Program-made: the position numbers and the translations under genes
Notes under the pieces: model-generated
Seen by the model: only the letters and a program-made list of their open reading frames with translations
The model's database searches: none
Told to the model about the DNA's origin: nothing
Shown: positions 34,618-43,682 of the stretch, one piece after another
Layout: each line of letters starts with the position of its first letter
Position numbering within the stretch: position 1 is the first letter of the stretch
From: Pseudomonadota bacterium
Lineage (GTDB): Bacteria > Pseudomonadota > Alphaproteobacteria > Acetobacterales > Acetobacteraceae
Assembly (NCBI GenBank): GCA_021805565.1
Contig: JAJZFA010000054.1
Location: forward strand, 62,001-126,000
Direction: 5' to 3'
DNA length: 64,000 nt

Positions 34618-36228
34618 CTAGGTTATCCGGGGCATTTCCAGATAGGTGTGGTACGCCGGGGGTGACGTCTGGGTCCATTCCAGGGTGGTCGCGCCCTCCC
34701 CCCAGTAATTATCCGCTACATGCGCTTTCGATGTGAAGGTGCGGTAGCAGACATAGAAGAACACCAGAAGCGCGGCACCGCCCATATACGCACCCAAGGA
34801 CGATACGTAGTTCCAGCCGGCGAACGCCGCCGGGTAGTCGGGATAGCGCCGCGGCATGCCGGACAGTCCAAGGAAATGCTGCGGGAAGAAGGTCAGGTTG
34901 ACGCCGACGAAGGTCAGCCAAAAATGCACCTTGCCCCAGAACTCCGGATACTGATGCCCCGACATTTTGCCGATCCAGTAGTAGAAGCCGCAAAAGATCG
35001 AGAACACCGCACCGAGGGACAACACATAATGGAAGTGGGCGACCACGTAATAGGTGTTGTGCAAGACCTCATCGAGGCCGGCGTTAGCCAGCACAACACC
35101 GGTCACGCCACCGACGGTGAAAAGGAAGATCATGCCGATCGCCCACAACATCGGCGTATTGAGTTCGATCGAGCCGCCCCACATCGTCGCGATCCAGGAA
35201 AAGATCTTGATGCCGGTCGGCACGGCGATAACCAGCGTCGCGGCCATAAAGTAGGCGCGCGTATCGACATCGATGCCGGATATGAACATGTGGTGAGCCC
35301 ACACGACGAACCCGACAACGCCGATAGCGATCATGGCATACACCATGCCGAGATAGCCGAAGATCGGTTTCCGGCTGAACGTCGATACCACGTGGCTAAC
35401 GATCCCGAAGCCCGGCAGGATCATGATGTACACTTCCGGGTGGCCGAAGAACCAAAACAGGTGCTGAAACAACACCGGATCGCCGCCGCCGGCGGGGTCG
35501 AAGAAAGACGTGCCGAAATTACGGTCGCAAATTAGCATAGTGATCGCCCCGGCAAGCACGGGCACGGCCAACAACAACAGGAAAGCGGTGACCAGTTCCG
35601 ACCACACAAACAGCGGCATCTTGTGCAGCGTCATGCCGGGCGCGCGCATGTTGAAAATCGTGACAATGAAATTCAGTGCACCCAATAGCGAACTCGCGCC
35701 GGCAAGATGCAACGCGAACAATGTGCAATCCATGCCCATGCCCGGTTCGTAAATCGCGTTGGACAGCGGCGGATACAGCGTCCAGCCGGACCCGGATTCA
35801 CCCATCAGCAAGCCAATGCAGATCAGCACGAACGCCGGCGGCAGCAGCCAGAAGCTGATATTGTTCAACCGCGGAAACGCCATATCCGGCGCGCCGATCA
35901 TCAGCGGGATGAACCAGTTACCGAAGCCTCCGATCAAGGCGGGCATGACCGAGAAGAAGATCATCAACAACCCGTGGCTGGTGATGATCGTGTTCCACTC
36001 CTGCCCTTCGGTCACGATGTGGTTGTTCGGAAACTGCAACTGCGCGCGCATGATTTCGGACAGCAGGCCACCGAGGGTTCCCCCGACCGCCGCGAAGATC
36101 AGGTAGAGGGTCCCGATATCCTTATGGTTGGTGCTGAAAAGCCAGCGCGCCACGAAACCGGGTTTATGATCGTGCGCGTGGTCGTCCCCATGGCCGTGGG
36201 AGTGCGTATCGGAAATCGCAGCCATCAT
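34618..36228 (-). CDS. ctaD: Cytochrome c oxidase subunit I
   Basis: This is the catalytic subunit of the aa3 oxidase, with twelve helices and about 537 residues. Visible are [39 protein letters not shown] with the His-Tyr copper site (HPEVY), [19 protein letters not shown] and the C-terminal heme ligands in [17 protein letters not shown]. The N-terminus is histidine-rich ([15 protein letters not shown]). Two adjacent ATGs (36228 and 36225) follow GGAGAG, and the second has the better spacing. Confidence 0.98.
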   Translation of the reverse strand: MMAAISDTHSHGHGDDHAHDHKPGFVARWLFSTNHKDIGTLYLIFAAVGGTLGGLLSEIMRAQLQFPNNHIVTEGQEWNTIITSHGLLMIFFSVMPALIGGFGNWFIPLMIGAPDMAFPRLNNISFWLLPPAFVLICIGLLMGESGSGWTLYPPLSNAIYEPGMGMDCTLFALHLAGASSLLGALNFIVTIFNMRAPGMTLHKMPLFVWSELVTAFLLLLAVPVLAGAITMLICDRNFGTSFFDPAGGGDPVLFQHLFWFFGHPEVYIMILPGFGIVSHVVSTFSRKPIFGYLGMVYAMIAIGVVGFVVWAHHMFISGIDVDTRAYFMAATLVIAVPTGIKIFSWIATMWGGSIELNTPMLWAIGMIFLFTVGGVTGVVLANAGLDEVLHNTYYVVAHFHYVLSLGAVFSIFCGFYYWIGKMSGHQYPEFWGKVHFWLTFVGVNLTFFPQHFLGLSGMPRRYPDYPAAFAGWNYVSSLGAYMGGAALLVFFYVCYRTFTSKAHVADNYWGEGATTLEWTQTSPPAYHTYLEMPRIT

Positions 36229-36284
36229 ATCTCTCCACTGATGTGCCGGCCGGCCGGCTGGCACCCGTTCGCGCTAATACAATC

Positions 36285-36340
36285 CTTAGGGCATGCCCGG
36301 CAATTATCGCCTGGAATTGGGGTGTCGCGCATACCCTAAG
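36285..36340. repeat. 56-bp palindromic repeat, family B copy 1
   Basis: This element lies in the 181-base gap between ctaC and ctaD and recurs at 42227-42282 with 47 of 56 bases shared. Its ends are near-perfect inverted repeats of CTTAGGGCATGCCC, and its middle keeps CAATTATCGC and GGTGTCG. The form is that of a REP-like or MITE-like element with no coding capacity. Confidence 0.75.
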
Positions 36341-36409
36341 CCGAGTTTTGAGAGGGCAGCTTCGTCGTCATTCCGACGCATCTATCGCCGATCCCGTCTT
36401 TAGCCAAAT

Positions 36410-37243
36410 TCATTTGGATGCGATCCTGGGAAGCACAGCCGCCGAAGCGGATTTTTTCGTCTCAGCGACCCATGCCTTGAAGTCGGCATCGGAAACCGCG
36501 CGCACGGCGATCGGCATACGGCTGTGGTCCTGGCCGCAGATCTGATTGCATTCGCCATAGAATGTGCCGATCTGGTCGGCCTCCATCCAGGTTTCGATGG
36601 TCCGGCCAGGGATCGCATAACGCTGCACACCGAATGCCGGGATAAAGAAACTGTGGATCACATCGGAACTGGTCGTCAGAATACGGATCTTCTTGTTGAC
36701 CGGAATGACGAGTTGATTATCGACGGTCAGCAAGCGGGGCTGACCCGGTTTTAAATCCTCATCGTGAACATAACGGCTTTCGACGTCCAGATTGCCTTGA
36801 TCGGGATAGCTGTATTCCCAGTACCATTGATGACCGGTGACTTTGATCGTCATGTCGGGGTTCGGCGTCCGGTCCTGATAATAGATCAGCCGGAAAGACG
36901 GGATCGCGATCACGACCAGGATCAGGACCGGAAGTACTGTCCAGGCTACCTCCAGAATCGCGTTATGGCTGGTTTGGGCCGGTACGGGGTTGCGCTTGGC
37001 ATTATAGCGATACATCACCCAGGCCAGCAGAACGGCGACCAGCAGGGTGATAACAGTGATGATGAACAGCACCAGATCGTGCAGCGCGACGATTCGATTT
37101 TTGATCGGCCCGTAGGCCTGCTGCATGCCCATTTCCCAGGGCTTTGGGCCACCGACCACACCCTGCGCCCACACCGCTGGCGCCGCCGACAGATAAAACA
37201 CAAACCCGGCCAGGACCGCCAGAAGCCACTTTACCATCCGCAT
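36410..37243 (-). CDS. ctaC: Cytochrome c oxidase subunit II
   Basis: This subunit takes electrons from cytochrome c via the CuA centre. It has about 277 residues. An N-terminal signal-like helix (KWLLAVLAGFVFYLSAAPAV) precedes two membrane helices. The cupredoxin domain has VTGHQWYWEYSYPD, DVIHSFFIPAFGVQ and the CuA ligands in GECNQICGQDHSRMPI. It is the first oxidase gene of the cluster. An in-frame start at 37264 would add seven residues. Confidence 0.97.
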   Translation of the reverse strand: MRMVKWLLAVLAGFVFYLSAAPAVWAQGVVGGPKPWEMGMQQAYGPIKNRIVALHDLVLFIITVITLLVAVLLAWVMYRYNAKRNPVPAQTSHNAILEVAWTVLPVLILVVIAIPSFRLIYYQDRTPNPDMTIKVTGHQWYWEYSYPDQGNLDVESRYVHDEDLKPGQPRLLTVDNQLVIPVNKKIRILTTSSDVIHSFFIPAFGVQRYAIPGRTIETWMEADQIGTFYGECNQICGQDHSRMPIAVRAVSDADFKAWVAETKKSASAAVLPRIASK

Positions 37244-37340
37244 CGATTGACTACCCCAACTCACTCGCAGGTCACGTATCGACGGCCTGAACGCAATACC
37301 GCCTGTCTGTCAGTGCGCCTACCGGACACGGCGGACAAGA

Positions 37341-38102
37341 TCAAGATGCGCGGGACCGGCTGTTCAGGTTTTCCGTTTGTCCGGCCTGCGACACGCCAGC
37401 CCGGTCGCCCGGGTCAGCGGCCGGAACGCGCAGTCTGACCAATGTGAACAGTCCAAAACGCGATACGAACTCGGTTTCGATCCGGGACAGGTCGTCGGCG
37501 GAAAAAATCGCGTCCATGGCAAAGTCCGGATGCCAGCCCAGTGCGCGAGACGCGGGCGCCAAGGCCCGTTCCAGCCACCAGCGCGGCCCCTTCGCCGCGG
37601 CAAAATGATTGATCAGCAAAATATCCCCGCCCGGCCGCACCACCCGCCGGAGCTCGGTCAGCAGCCGCCTGGGGTTCGGCACCACGGATGCAACAAACAT
37701 CGCGACGGCGATGTCGAAAGATGAATCCGCGAACGATGTCGCTTCAGCATCCATCTCGTGCAGTGCCTGTACATTCGTCAAACCATCCGCGCGGGTGCGC
37801 TCACGCGCCTTGCGCAGCATTTCTTTCGACAGATCGATACCGGTAACGCGCTTGTCGGCATGATAGTGCGGCAACGCGAGACCCGTGCCGACACCGACTT
37901 CCAGCACATCCTTTCCAGGCAGCCGGTTGACCAACGCGGTGGCACGCAGCCGTCCCCTGGACGAAATTCGGCCGAACGCAGTGTCGTAAATTCCCGCCCA
38001 CCGCCGGTAAGCCTCGAGAATCGAAGCCTGGTCCAGCGCGGCGACAGGCACAAACCGGCCAGCGTCCGCGGACGCATTCGGTTTCCGGAGAGTTTGATTC
38101 AT
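37341..38102 (-). CDS. Class I methyltransferase, PmtA-like (phospholipid N-methyltransferase type)
   Basis: The protein has about 253 residues from MNQTLRKP. The SAM-binding fold is clear: YRRWAGIYDTAFG, then VLEVGVGTGLALPHY (motif I), GIDLSKEMLRKA, the SFDIAVAMFVASVVPNP strand and RVVRPGGDILLINHF. The YRRWA-YD start and NHF after motif III fit the Rhodobacter-type PmtA, which methylates phosphatidylethanolamine toward phosphatidylcholine. Other small-molecule methyltransferases of this class cannot be excluded. It is just upstream of ctaC on the same strand. Confidence 0.72.
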   Translation of the reverse strand: MNQTLRKPNASADAGRFVPVAALDQASILEAYRRWAGIYDTAFGRISSRGRLRATALVNRLPGKDVLEVGVGTGLALPHYHADKRVTGIDLSKEMLRKARERTRADGLTNVQALHEMDAEATSFADSSFDIAVAMFVASVVPNPRRLLTELRRVVRPGGDILLINHFAAAKGPRWWLERALAPASRALGWHPDFAMDAIFSADDLSRIETEFVSRFGLFTLVRLRVPAADPGDRAGVSQAGQTENLNSRSRAS

Positions 38103-38250
38103 CCGCCCCCAGGCACCTCTGGCTACCGCCCAATCATGTGGACGTCTCGCGCGAAACATAATCGCACGGTTGTAATACAGGCCTTAAATGACGACGCCGG
38201 GTAGCGCAAGCCAACATCGGCGCGGATGCGCCAGACCCGGCGAATCACAA

Positions 38251-38496
38251 TCAGTGCGTGGCGGAAGGCTCACGATTCGCAGCCGACGCCTGCGCACCAG
38301 GACCCGCCAGAGATCCACCGGGTTTCGATGCGCTCTCTTCCATCGATGCATCGTCGGGTTCCGCCATATTTTTCTTGAACGACTTGATACCTTTGGCAAA
38401 GTCACCCATCAGGCCGCTGATCTTGTTGCCGCCACCGAACAGAACAAGGATCACGGCCAGCACGACCAACCAATGCCAGATGCTGAAGCTTCCCAT
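38251..38496 (-). CDS. tatA: Sec-independent (twin-arginine) translocase subunit TatA
   Basis: The protein has 81 residues: a short N-terminal membrane helix ([18 protein letters not shown]), the hinge and amphipathic helix [20 protein letters not shown], and a polar Ala/Ser/Gly-rich tail. [20 protein letters not shown] is the TatA signature found in alphaproteobacteria. No tatB or tatC is in the window. Confidence 0.95.
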   Translation of the reverse strand: MGSFSIWHWLVVLAVILVLFGGGNKISGLMGDFAKGIKSFKKNMAEPDDASMEESASKPGGSLAGPGAQASAANREPSATH

Positions 38497-38636
38497 ACGA
38501 CCTCCTAAATCCCCGACCGGATGCGCGCGTTTTCCAGGACCCCGTTATTCGTCAACCTGCCCCAGGCCCAGGGAAAAATATACATTCCGATTCCCCGCCT
38601 GACATGGCGCGAGTCGTCAGGCGATGCAAGCACCGT

Positions 38637-39098
38637 TTACGGCATCGGTCGGCCCGCCCGATGATAAGGATGACCCAGTGCGATGGTCTGTGCGCGGTAA
38701 AGTTGTTCAATCAGCATCGCACGCACCAGGAAATGCGGCCAGGTCATCGTGCCCATCGACAGCACGAAATCCGCCCTGGCGATAACCGCATGATCCAAAC
38801 CTTCCGCGCCGCCGATCAGGAAACACACCGGACGCGACAAGGCGGCCCAGCGGGCGAGCCGGTCGGCGAATGCCGCGCTGTCCAGCGCCTGACCACCCAT
38901 ATCCAGAGGTACGGCGAAGGCGTCCCGCGGCAGGGCGGCCAACAGGGCGATGCCCTCTTGACGCTTTACCACAGGCGCCGAACCGCGTGCCTCCGGCAAC
39001 TCGGCGATCGTCAGGCGCGGGCGCAGCCGCAGGGCATACCGATCGATCAGTTCGGCCTCCGGGCCACCGCGCAACCGTCCGATCGCAAACAGATTCAT
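38637..39098 (-). CDS. rlmH: 23S rRNA (pseudouridine-1915-N3)-methyltransferase
   Basis: This SPOUT-class rRNA methyltransferase has 153 residues. The C-terminal knot holds CFLIGGAEGLDHAVIARADF and LSMGTMTWPHFLVRAMLIEQ, ending in LGHPYHR. The family end is normally a G-PYHR motif, so the C-terminus is intact. It methylates the pseudouridine in helix 69 of 23S rRNA in 70S ribosomes. Confidence 0.96.
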   Translation of the reverse strand: MNLFAIGRLRGGPEAELIDRYALRLRPRLTIAELPEARGSAPVVKRQEGIALLAALPRDAFAVPLDMGGQALDSAAFADRLARWAALSRPVCFLIGGAEGLDHAVIARADFVLSMGTMTWPHFLVRAMLIEQLYRAQTIALGHPYHRAGRPMP

Positions 39099-39201
39099 CG
39101 TCCGGACCCCTTCCGGCTAACGGCCGACGCTGCACCGAGGACTTGCCCGGCCATTTTGGTTTCGGATAGCGACGTCAGGCCTGCCATTAAGCCCTTGTTT
39201 G

Positions 39202-39246
39202 CGCGGACAGCTCTATCGGCCTGCAACCGCACTTGTTATCGATACC
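39202..39246. repeat. Possible degenerate copy of the 63-bp repeat core
   Basis: The segment shares an aligned CAGCT-TATCGGC...CCGCACTT-T...CGAT pattern with the units at 13826-13995, roughly three quarters identical over about 40 bases by eye. It lies in the 152-base gap between rlmH and tsaC. The match is short and could be chance. Confidence 0.35.
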
Positions 39247-39250
39247 GCCG

Positions 39251-40216
39251 TTAGCCGCCCCGTGGCGCCGCCGCCCGCCGCAGCCGGTCGTTGATCGCCA
39301 ATCCCAGGCCGGCATCCGGAACCGGCATCGCCGCGATCCGCACCGCCCCCAAACGAGCAGCTTCCGAATCGAGCCAGCGCAACCCCTCGAACAGCCGCCC
39401 GGCCGCTTCGGCCGTATCGCCCGAGGCGCTGAGTTGAAAGACGCACCGAGCGCCGGCCAGCACGCCGCCGAAGGCTAATAGTGCCTCGTTGTCAGCCACC
39501 GCCGTTGCATGCAGTCTTACCGGCAAAGCCGGCGCATAATGCGATGCCAACATGCCCGGCGACCGCATGACAGACTCGTCGCCTGGCAACCGAACCGGTC
39601 CAAGACACGCTTCCAGATTCTCCCGCGAGACCCCGCCCGGCCGCAACAGAACCGGCTCCGCACCGCTCAGGTCCAACACGGTGGATTCAACCCCGACCCG
39701 GCACGCGCCGCTATCCAGAACGGCGGCGATCCGGCCATCCAGCCCATCCAGCACATGCCTGACGGATGTCGGGCTGACCTGCCCGGACCGGTTGGCGGAC
39801 GGCGCCGCGACCGGCCGGGCGGCCGCGACCAGCAGGGCCGTCGCGGACGGATGGGCGGGCACCCGGACCGCCAGCGTGCCGAGTCCCGCGCCGGTCGCAA
39901 GCGTTACCGCACAATCGGTCCGGCGCGGCAGCACCAAGGTCAGCGGCCCCGGCCAGAATGCCTCCGCCACCCGTTCCGCGCGCGGATTCGACACCACATC
40001 GCGAAATACCCGATCCGCCGAGGGATAATGACAAATCAGCGGATTAAGCGCCGGCCGGCCCTTGGCGGCGAATATCGCGGCCACCGCATCGGCATTCGTC
40101 GCATCGCCGCCCAGTCCGTAAACCGTCTCCGTCCCGAAAGCGACCAGCGCGCCCTGCCGCAGCAGGGCCGCCGCCTGTGCCACGCCAGCCTTGTCCGCGC
40201 TTAAAATCTGGGTCAT
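39251..40216 (-). CDS. L-threonylcarbamoyladenylate synthase (Sua5 type)
   Basis: This enzyme makes threonylcarbamoyl-AMP for the t6A37 tRNA modification. It has about 321 residues from MTQILSAD at 40216. The YrdC domain has GALVAFGTETVYGLGGDATN, AAKGRPALNPLICHY and the PSANRSGQVSPTS segment. The C-terminal ~120 residues form the Sua5 domain, so it is the long Sua5/YwlC form. Divergent from pepA with a 91-base gap. Confidence 0.95.
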   Translation of the reverse strand: MTQILSADKAGVAQAAALLRQGALVAFGTETVYGLGGDATNADAVAAIFAAKGRPALNPLICHYPSADRVFRDVVSNPRAERVAEAFWPGPLTLVLPRRTDCAVTLATGAGLGTLAVRVPAHPSATALLVAAARPVAAPSANRSGQVSPTSVRHVLDGLDGRIAAVLDSGACRVGVESTVLDLSGAEPVLLRPGGVSRENLEACLGPVRLPGDESVMRSPGMLASHYAPALPVRLHATAVADNEALLAFGGVLAGARCVFQLSASGDTAEAAGRLFEGLRWLDSEAARLGAVRIAAMPVPDAGLGLAINDRLRRAAAPRGG

Positions 40217-40307
40217 GCAGCAAATCAATAGCCATTCCGCATAACCATGGCAAAGGCCGCCCAGGCTGGATAAGCTGGGCAGCCGGCCCACCGGAGACGT
40301 CACATCC

Positions 40308-41789
40308 ATGCTCGATATCGCGTTCGCCAAACCCGCCTTGCCGAAAACCGGCGCGCTGGTGCTGTTGATTCATGAGGGCGAGAAACCTTCGGGCCTGTGG
40401 GCGCAGCTCGACGACTCCACCGGCGGCGCCATCGCCCGCGCCTTCGCGGTTGCCGATTTCACCGGGGTAAAAGGCAAAACCTGTGCGATCCTGGCACCCG
40501 GCGCGGGCATCGGCCGTGTGCTGGCCATCGGGTTGGGCAAGCCGGCCGAAACAACCCGGACAATCCTGCAAGAAGCCGGCGGCACCATCGTCGCCGGGTT
40601 GCCGCGCGAGACCGCCGCCACCGTGACAGCCAGCGCCCTGACCGCCCAACAGGCCGCCGACGTCGCATTCGGCGCCGTGCTGCGCAGCTACCGCTTCGGC
40701 CGCTACCGCACCAGGGAAAAGCCGGAAGACCTGCCAAAACTGGCCAAGATAACGATTCAAACAGCGGAAATTCCTAAGGCCAAAGCAGCCTGGGAACCTC
40801 TGGACGCGACCGCGAAAGGGGTGTTCCTGACCCGTGACCTGGTCAGCGAGCCGCCAAACGTCCTGGATCCGCCGGAAATGGCGGAGCGGTGCCGCAAACT
40901 GTCGGAACTCGGGCTGAAAGTCGAAATCCTCGGCCCCCGGGAAATGTCCAAACTCGGCTTCGGTGCTCTGCTCGGTGTGTCCCAGGGCAGCGTGAAAGAG
41001 CCGCGCATGGTCGTCATGCACTGGAACGGCGCCAACGGTAACGGGCGGAAATCAAAAGAAAAACCGGTCGTGTTCGTCGGCAAGGGCGTCACCTTCGACA
41101 CCGGCGGAATCAGCATCAAAGGCGCCGCCGGGATGGAGGACATGAAGTGGGACATGGCCGGCGCCGGCACGGTGATCGGTCTGATGGCCACGCTGGCGGG
41201 GCGCAAGGCGAAAGTCGATGCCATCGGCCTGGTCGGGCTGGTGGAAAATATGCCGTCTGGATCCGCCCAACGGCCCGGCGACGTGGTCACCAGCTATTCC
41301 GGCCAGACCATCGAAGTGATCAACACCGACGCCGAGGGGCGCCTGGTCCTGGCGGACGTGTTGTGGTACGCGCAGCAGAAATACGATCCCAAATTCATGG
41401 TCGATCTGGCGACCTTGACGGGCGCCATCATCGTCGGCCTTGGGCATGAATTCGCCGGACTGTTCAGCAACGACGATTCGTTGTCGCAAAAACTGACGGC
41501 GGCCGGTCAGGCCACCGGGGAACGGGTCTGGCGCATGCCGCTGGACGAAGCCTTCGACAAGCAAATCCGCTCCGACATCGCCGACATGAAAAATGTCGGC
41601 GGCCGGCCCGGCGGTTCGATCACCGCCGCGCAGTTCATTCAGCGCTTCGTCAACGGCAAGCCATGGGCGCATCTGGATATCGCCGGCATGGCCTGGAGCA
41701 CGAAAGACGCCGCCATCGTCCCGAAAGGCGCCACCGCGTTCGGCGTGCGCCTGTTGGACCGGCTGGTCGCCGATCACTTCGAAGGCTGA
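40308..41789 (+). CDS. pepA: Leucyl aminopeptidase (cytosol aminopeptidase M17)
   Basis: This hexameric metallopeptidase of 493 residues has two domains. The C-terminal catalytic domain has FVGKGVTFDTGGISIKGAAG (metal and catalytic lysine), MEDMKWDMAGAG, and the family signature NTDAEGRLVLADVL with the bicarbonate-site arginine. GRPGGSITAAQFIQRFV and AHLDIAGMAW follow. holC starts one base after the stop, the common pepA-holC order. Confidence 0.97.
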   Translation: MLDIAFAKPALPKTGALVLLIHEGEKPSGLWAQLDDSTGGAIARAFAVADFTGVKGKTCAILAPGAGIGRVLAIGLGKPAETTRTILQEAGGTIVAGLPRETAATVTASALTAQQAADVAFGAVLRSYRFGRYRTREKPEDLPKLAKITIQTAEIPKAKAAWEPLDATAKGVFLTRDLVSEPPNVLDPPEMAERCRKLSELGLKVEILGPREMSKLGFGALLGVSQGSVKEPRMVVMHWNGANGNGRKSKEKPVVFVGKGVTFDTGGISIKGAAGMEDMKWDMAGAGTVIGLMATLAGRKAKVDAIGLVGLVENMPSGSAQRPGDVVTSYSGQTIEVINTDAEGRLVLADVLWYAQQKYDPKFMVDLATLTGAIIVGLGHEFAGLFSNDDSLSQKLTAAGQATGERVWRMPLDEAFDKQIRSDIADMKNVGGRPGGSITAAQFIQRFVNGKPWAHLDIAGMAWSTKDAAIVPKGATAFGVRLLDRLVADHFEG

Positions 41790-41790
41790 T

Positions 41791-42231
41791 ATGGCCGCGG
41801 CCGGGTTTTATCACCTGACCCGGTCGCCGCTACAGCAGGCGTTGCCGCGGCTTCTCGCCCGCACGCTGGAATCCGGCCAGCGCGCGTTGATTCTGGGAAC
41901 CAGTCAGCCGGCCCTGGACGCACTGAGCACCGCGTTGTGGGCCCAGCGCGTCTGGCTGCCGCACGGGTCGGCGGCGGACGGCGATCCGGACCTGCAACCG
42001 ATATGGCTGACGACCGAGGCAGAACCGGTCAACGGTGCCCGCTATTTGTTTCTGGTCGATGGTGCCGAAACCGGTCGCCTGGGCGAATTCGACCGTGCCT
42101 TCGACCTGTTCGACGGCAACACCGCCACCGCCCTCGCCGCCGCTCGGTTACGATGGCGTGCGGCAAAAGAGGCCGGTCATACCCTGACCTATTGGCAGCA
42201 GACTGAAAGCGGCTGGCGGAAAAACGCTTAG
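41791..42231 (+). CDS. holC: DNA polymerase III subunit chi
   Basis: This clamp-loader accessory subunit binds psi and SSB. It has 146 residues with the chi pattern GFYHLTRSPLQQALPRLLAR, ALILGTSQPALDALSTALW, WLPHGSAADGDPDLQPIWLT and RWRAAKEAGHTLTYWQQTES near the end. The stop codon (42229-42231) lies inside the family B palindromic repeat, so the last codons may derive from the repeat. Confidence 0.93.
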   Translation: MAAAGFYHLTRSPLQQALPRLLARTLESGQRALILGTSQPALDALSTALWAQRVWLPHGSAADGDPDLQPIWLTTEAEPVNGARYLFLVDGAETGRLGEFDRAFDLFDGNTATALAAARLRWRAAKEAGHTLTYWQQTESGWRKNA

Positions 42232-42282
42232 GCCATGCCCAACAATTATCGCTTCGGATTGCGGTGTCGGGCATGCCCTAAG
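42227..42282. repeat. 56-bp palindromic repeat, family B copy 2
   Basis: Second copy of the element at 36285-36340. It begins CTTAGGCCATGCCC and ends GGGCATGCCCTAAG, thirteen of fourteen terminal bases being complementary. It overlaps the holC stop codon and is directly followed by a copy of family A. Confidence 0.75.
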
Positions 42283-42285
42283 CTC

Positions 42286-42342
42286 ATGTTTTGCAAGGCA
42301 ACTTTGCTGGCGTGCTGACGCACTTATTTGCCAGCGTTGCCT
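42286..42342. repeat. 57-bp hairpin repeat, family A copy 2
   Basis: This copy matches 2168-2224 at 54 of 57 bases. The paired segments GGCAAC/GTTGCC and GCTGGC/GCCAGC are fully kept, and the differences fall in the loop and the leader, which suggests the fold is under selection. It sits between holC and the convergent coiled-coil gene. Confidence 0.78.
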
Positions 42343-42405
42343 TAGGCCGATGATCCGGCGGGCAGCGCGATCGACACGCCTACACGCAGTTTGCCGGCAG
42401 CAGGC

Positions 42406-43317
42406 TTAGCGCCTTTTGCTCGCGGGCTTGGTATTCAACCACCATTTCACCGGCTCCGGCGCGACAGCCGCCGGTTCGGCCTGGCGCCCGCGCCGCACCG
42501 CGACGTCTGCTTCAGCCGCGACGGGATGCCGGTAGGCCGGTTCGGCCGGCCGCCGCGACGCCGGTGTTTCCTCGGAGAAGGACCTTAGAAGCATTTCAGC
42601 CGCTTCCCCCGCGGCTTCCGCGTGACGCAACGCCTTCTCGGCGGACTTGCGGAGATGACGCTCCTCGGCAAGCTGGTCCTGGAAAGTTTGCGCGCGATGT
42701 TCGGCGGCCTGCGCCTGCTCCGACGCCTCCCGCAGTTGTTCGGCGAGCGTTCCGGCGCCGGCACGAAGCTGGGCCGTTGCCTCGCGTTCGCGGTTCAATG
42801 CGTCCAATGCCTCATTTTTAGCGAGTTCGGCGTGGCCGATCTTGGTTTGCAGATCGTGCGCAACCGCCTGTATGTCCGCCAATGACCGTTCGGCCTTATC
42901 GCGTGCGGCGGTTTCGGCGGCCAGGGCGGCTTCGGTTCGTTGCAGCCGGCTGCTGGTCGGGCCTTGCGGGGATGCAGCACCGCGATGAGCGGGGGCTTCA
43001 TGCGCCTGATCGCGGCGCAGCACTGTCACCGGGATATCGCCGTCCTGGACGAATCGGCGCCGGTGCAAGCCGCCATTGAACCGGTCCCCCATGCGCAGCT
43101 GTTGATCCGCCCGGTCGGTGTCCGGGCGCTGGCGTTGCGATTCGCCAAGCAGGCCAAGTGCTTTTCGCATTTGCGATTCGGCTTGGTCCCCAGGGCCGGA
43201 CTCCTCCGGTCTCGATCCGCTGGCCGTCCCGGAATTTGTCGCTCGGGAGAATGGATCGTGCGGCGTGTCGCTGGCCGCATGATCGAGTCGTGGTTTCAAA
43301 ATCTCAGACAATTCCAT
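42406..43317 (-). CDS. Hypothetical coiled-coil protein
   Basis: I do not recognise this protein of about 303 residues. It has a short N-terminal segment (MELSEILKPRLDHAA), a polar low-complexity region, a long heptad-rich coiled coil (roughly residues 120-240, e.g. RTEAALAAETAARDKAERSL and EQLREASEQAQAAEHRAQTF) and an Ala/Pro/Arg-rich tail ending EPVKWWLNTKPASKRR. No signal peptide or membrane helix is evident, so it may be cytosolic and structural. A TTG at 43338 could lengthen the N-terminus. A real gene is likely from codon bias and the repeat-free frame, but function is unknown. Confidence 0.6.
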   Translation of the reverse strand: MELSEILKPRLDHAASDTPHDPFSRATNSGTASGSRPEESGPGDQAESQMRKALGLLGESQRQRPDTDRADQQLRMGDRFNGGLHRRRFVQDGDIPVTVLRRDQAHEAPAHRGAASPQGPTSSRLQRTEAALAAETAARDKAERSLADIQAVAHDLQTKIGHAELAKNEALDALNREREATAQLRAGAGTLAEQLREASEQAQAAEHRAQTFQDQLAEERHLRKSAEKALRHAEAAGEAAEMLLRSFSEETPASRRPAEPAYRHPVAAEADVAVRRGRQAEPAAVAPEPVKWWLNTKPASKRR

Positions 43318-43682
43318 CACCTGGACGATAGGGGGCAATCAAGGGATCGTTACACAAAGCCTGACGATCGACCGAAATCCGGTCCAGCCATACGGCGATT
43401 CGCCGTATGGCCCATCGATCGGGCTGTGTTCACCTGGATGTCGCGCCAGAAGCCATTGTGTAACCATTGGTTCAATTGAGCGGGACAACAACGATAAAAA
43501 TACATTTATTCCGCGTTCATCGGCCCGGTATGCACCGAACACCTGCCTTATTTAGGCGTTGCTATCAACAATAGCAAGTGATGCATTGATTTAGGCCTTA
43601 GCCGGTTCGCGAGACAGGGGTAGCATCCTGATAGACCCGATGCGCCGCCGGTCAGGTGGCACGGAAACCGGCGAAGGATTGC
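43318..43682. promoter_or_regulatory. Divergent intergenic region with two inverted repeats
   Basis: This 365-base region separates the coiled-coil gene from the response regulator. It carries a perfect 23-base palindrome, CCATACGGCGA-T-TCGCCGTATGG (43388-43410), and a second inverted repeat, TTGCTAT-CAACA-ATAGCAA, around 43559-43577. The second half is AT-rich and probably holds promoters. No gene is visible in it. Confidence 0.45.
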
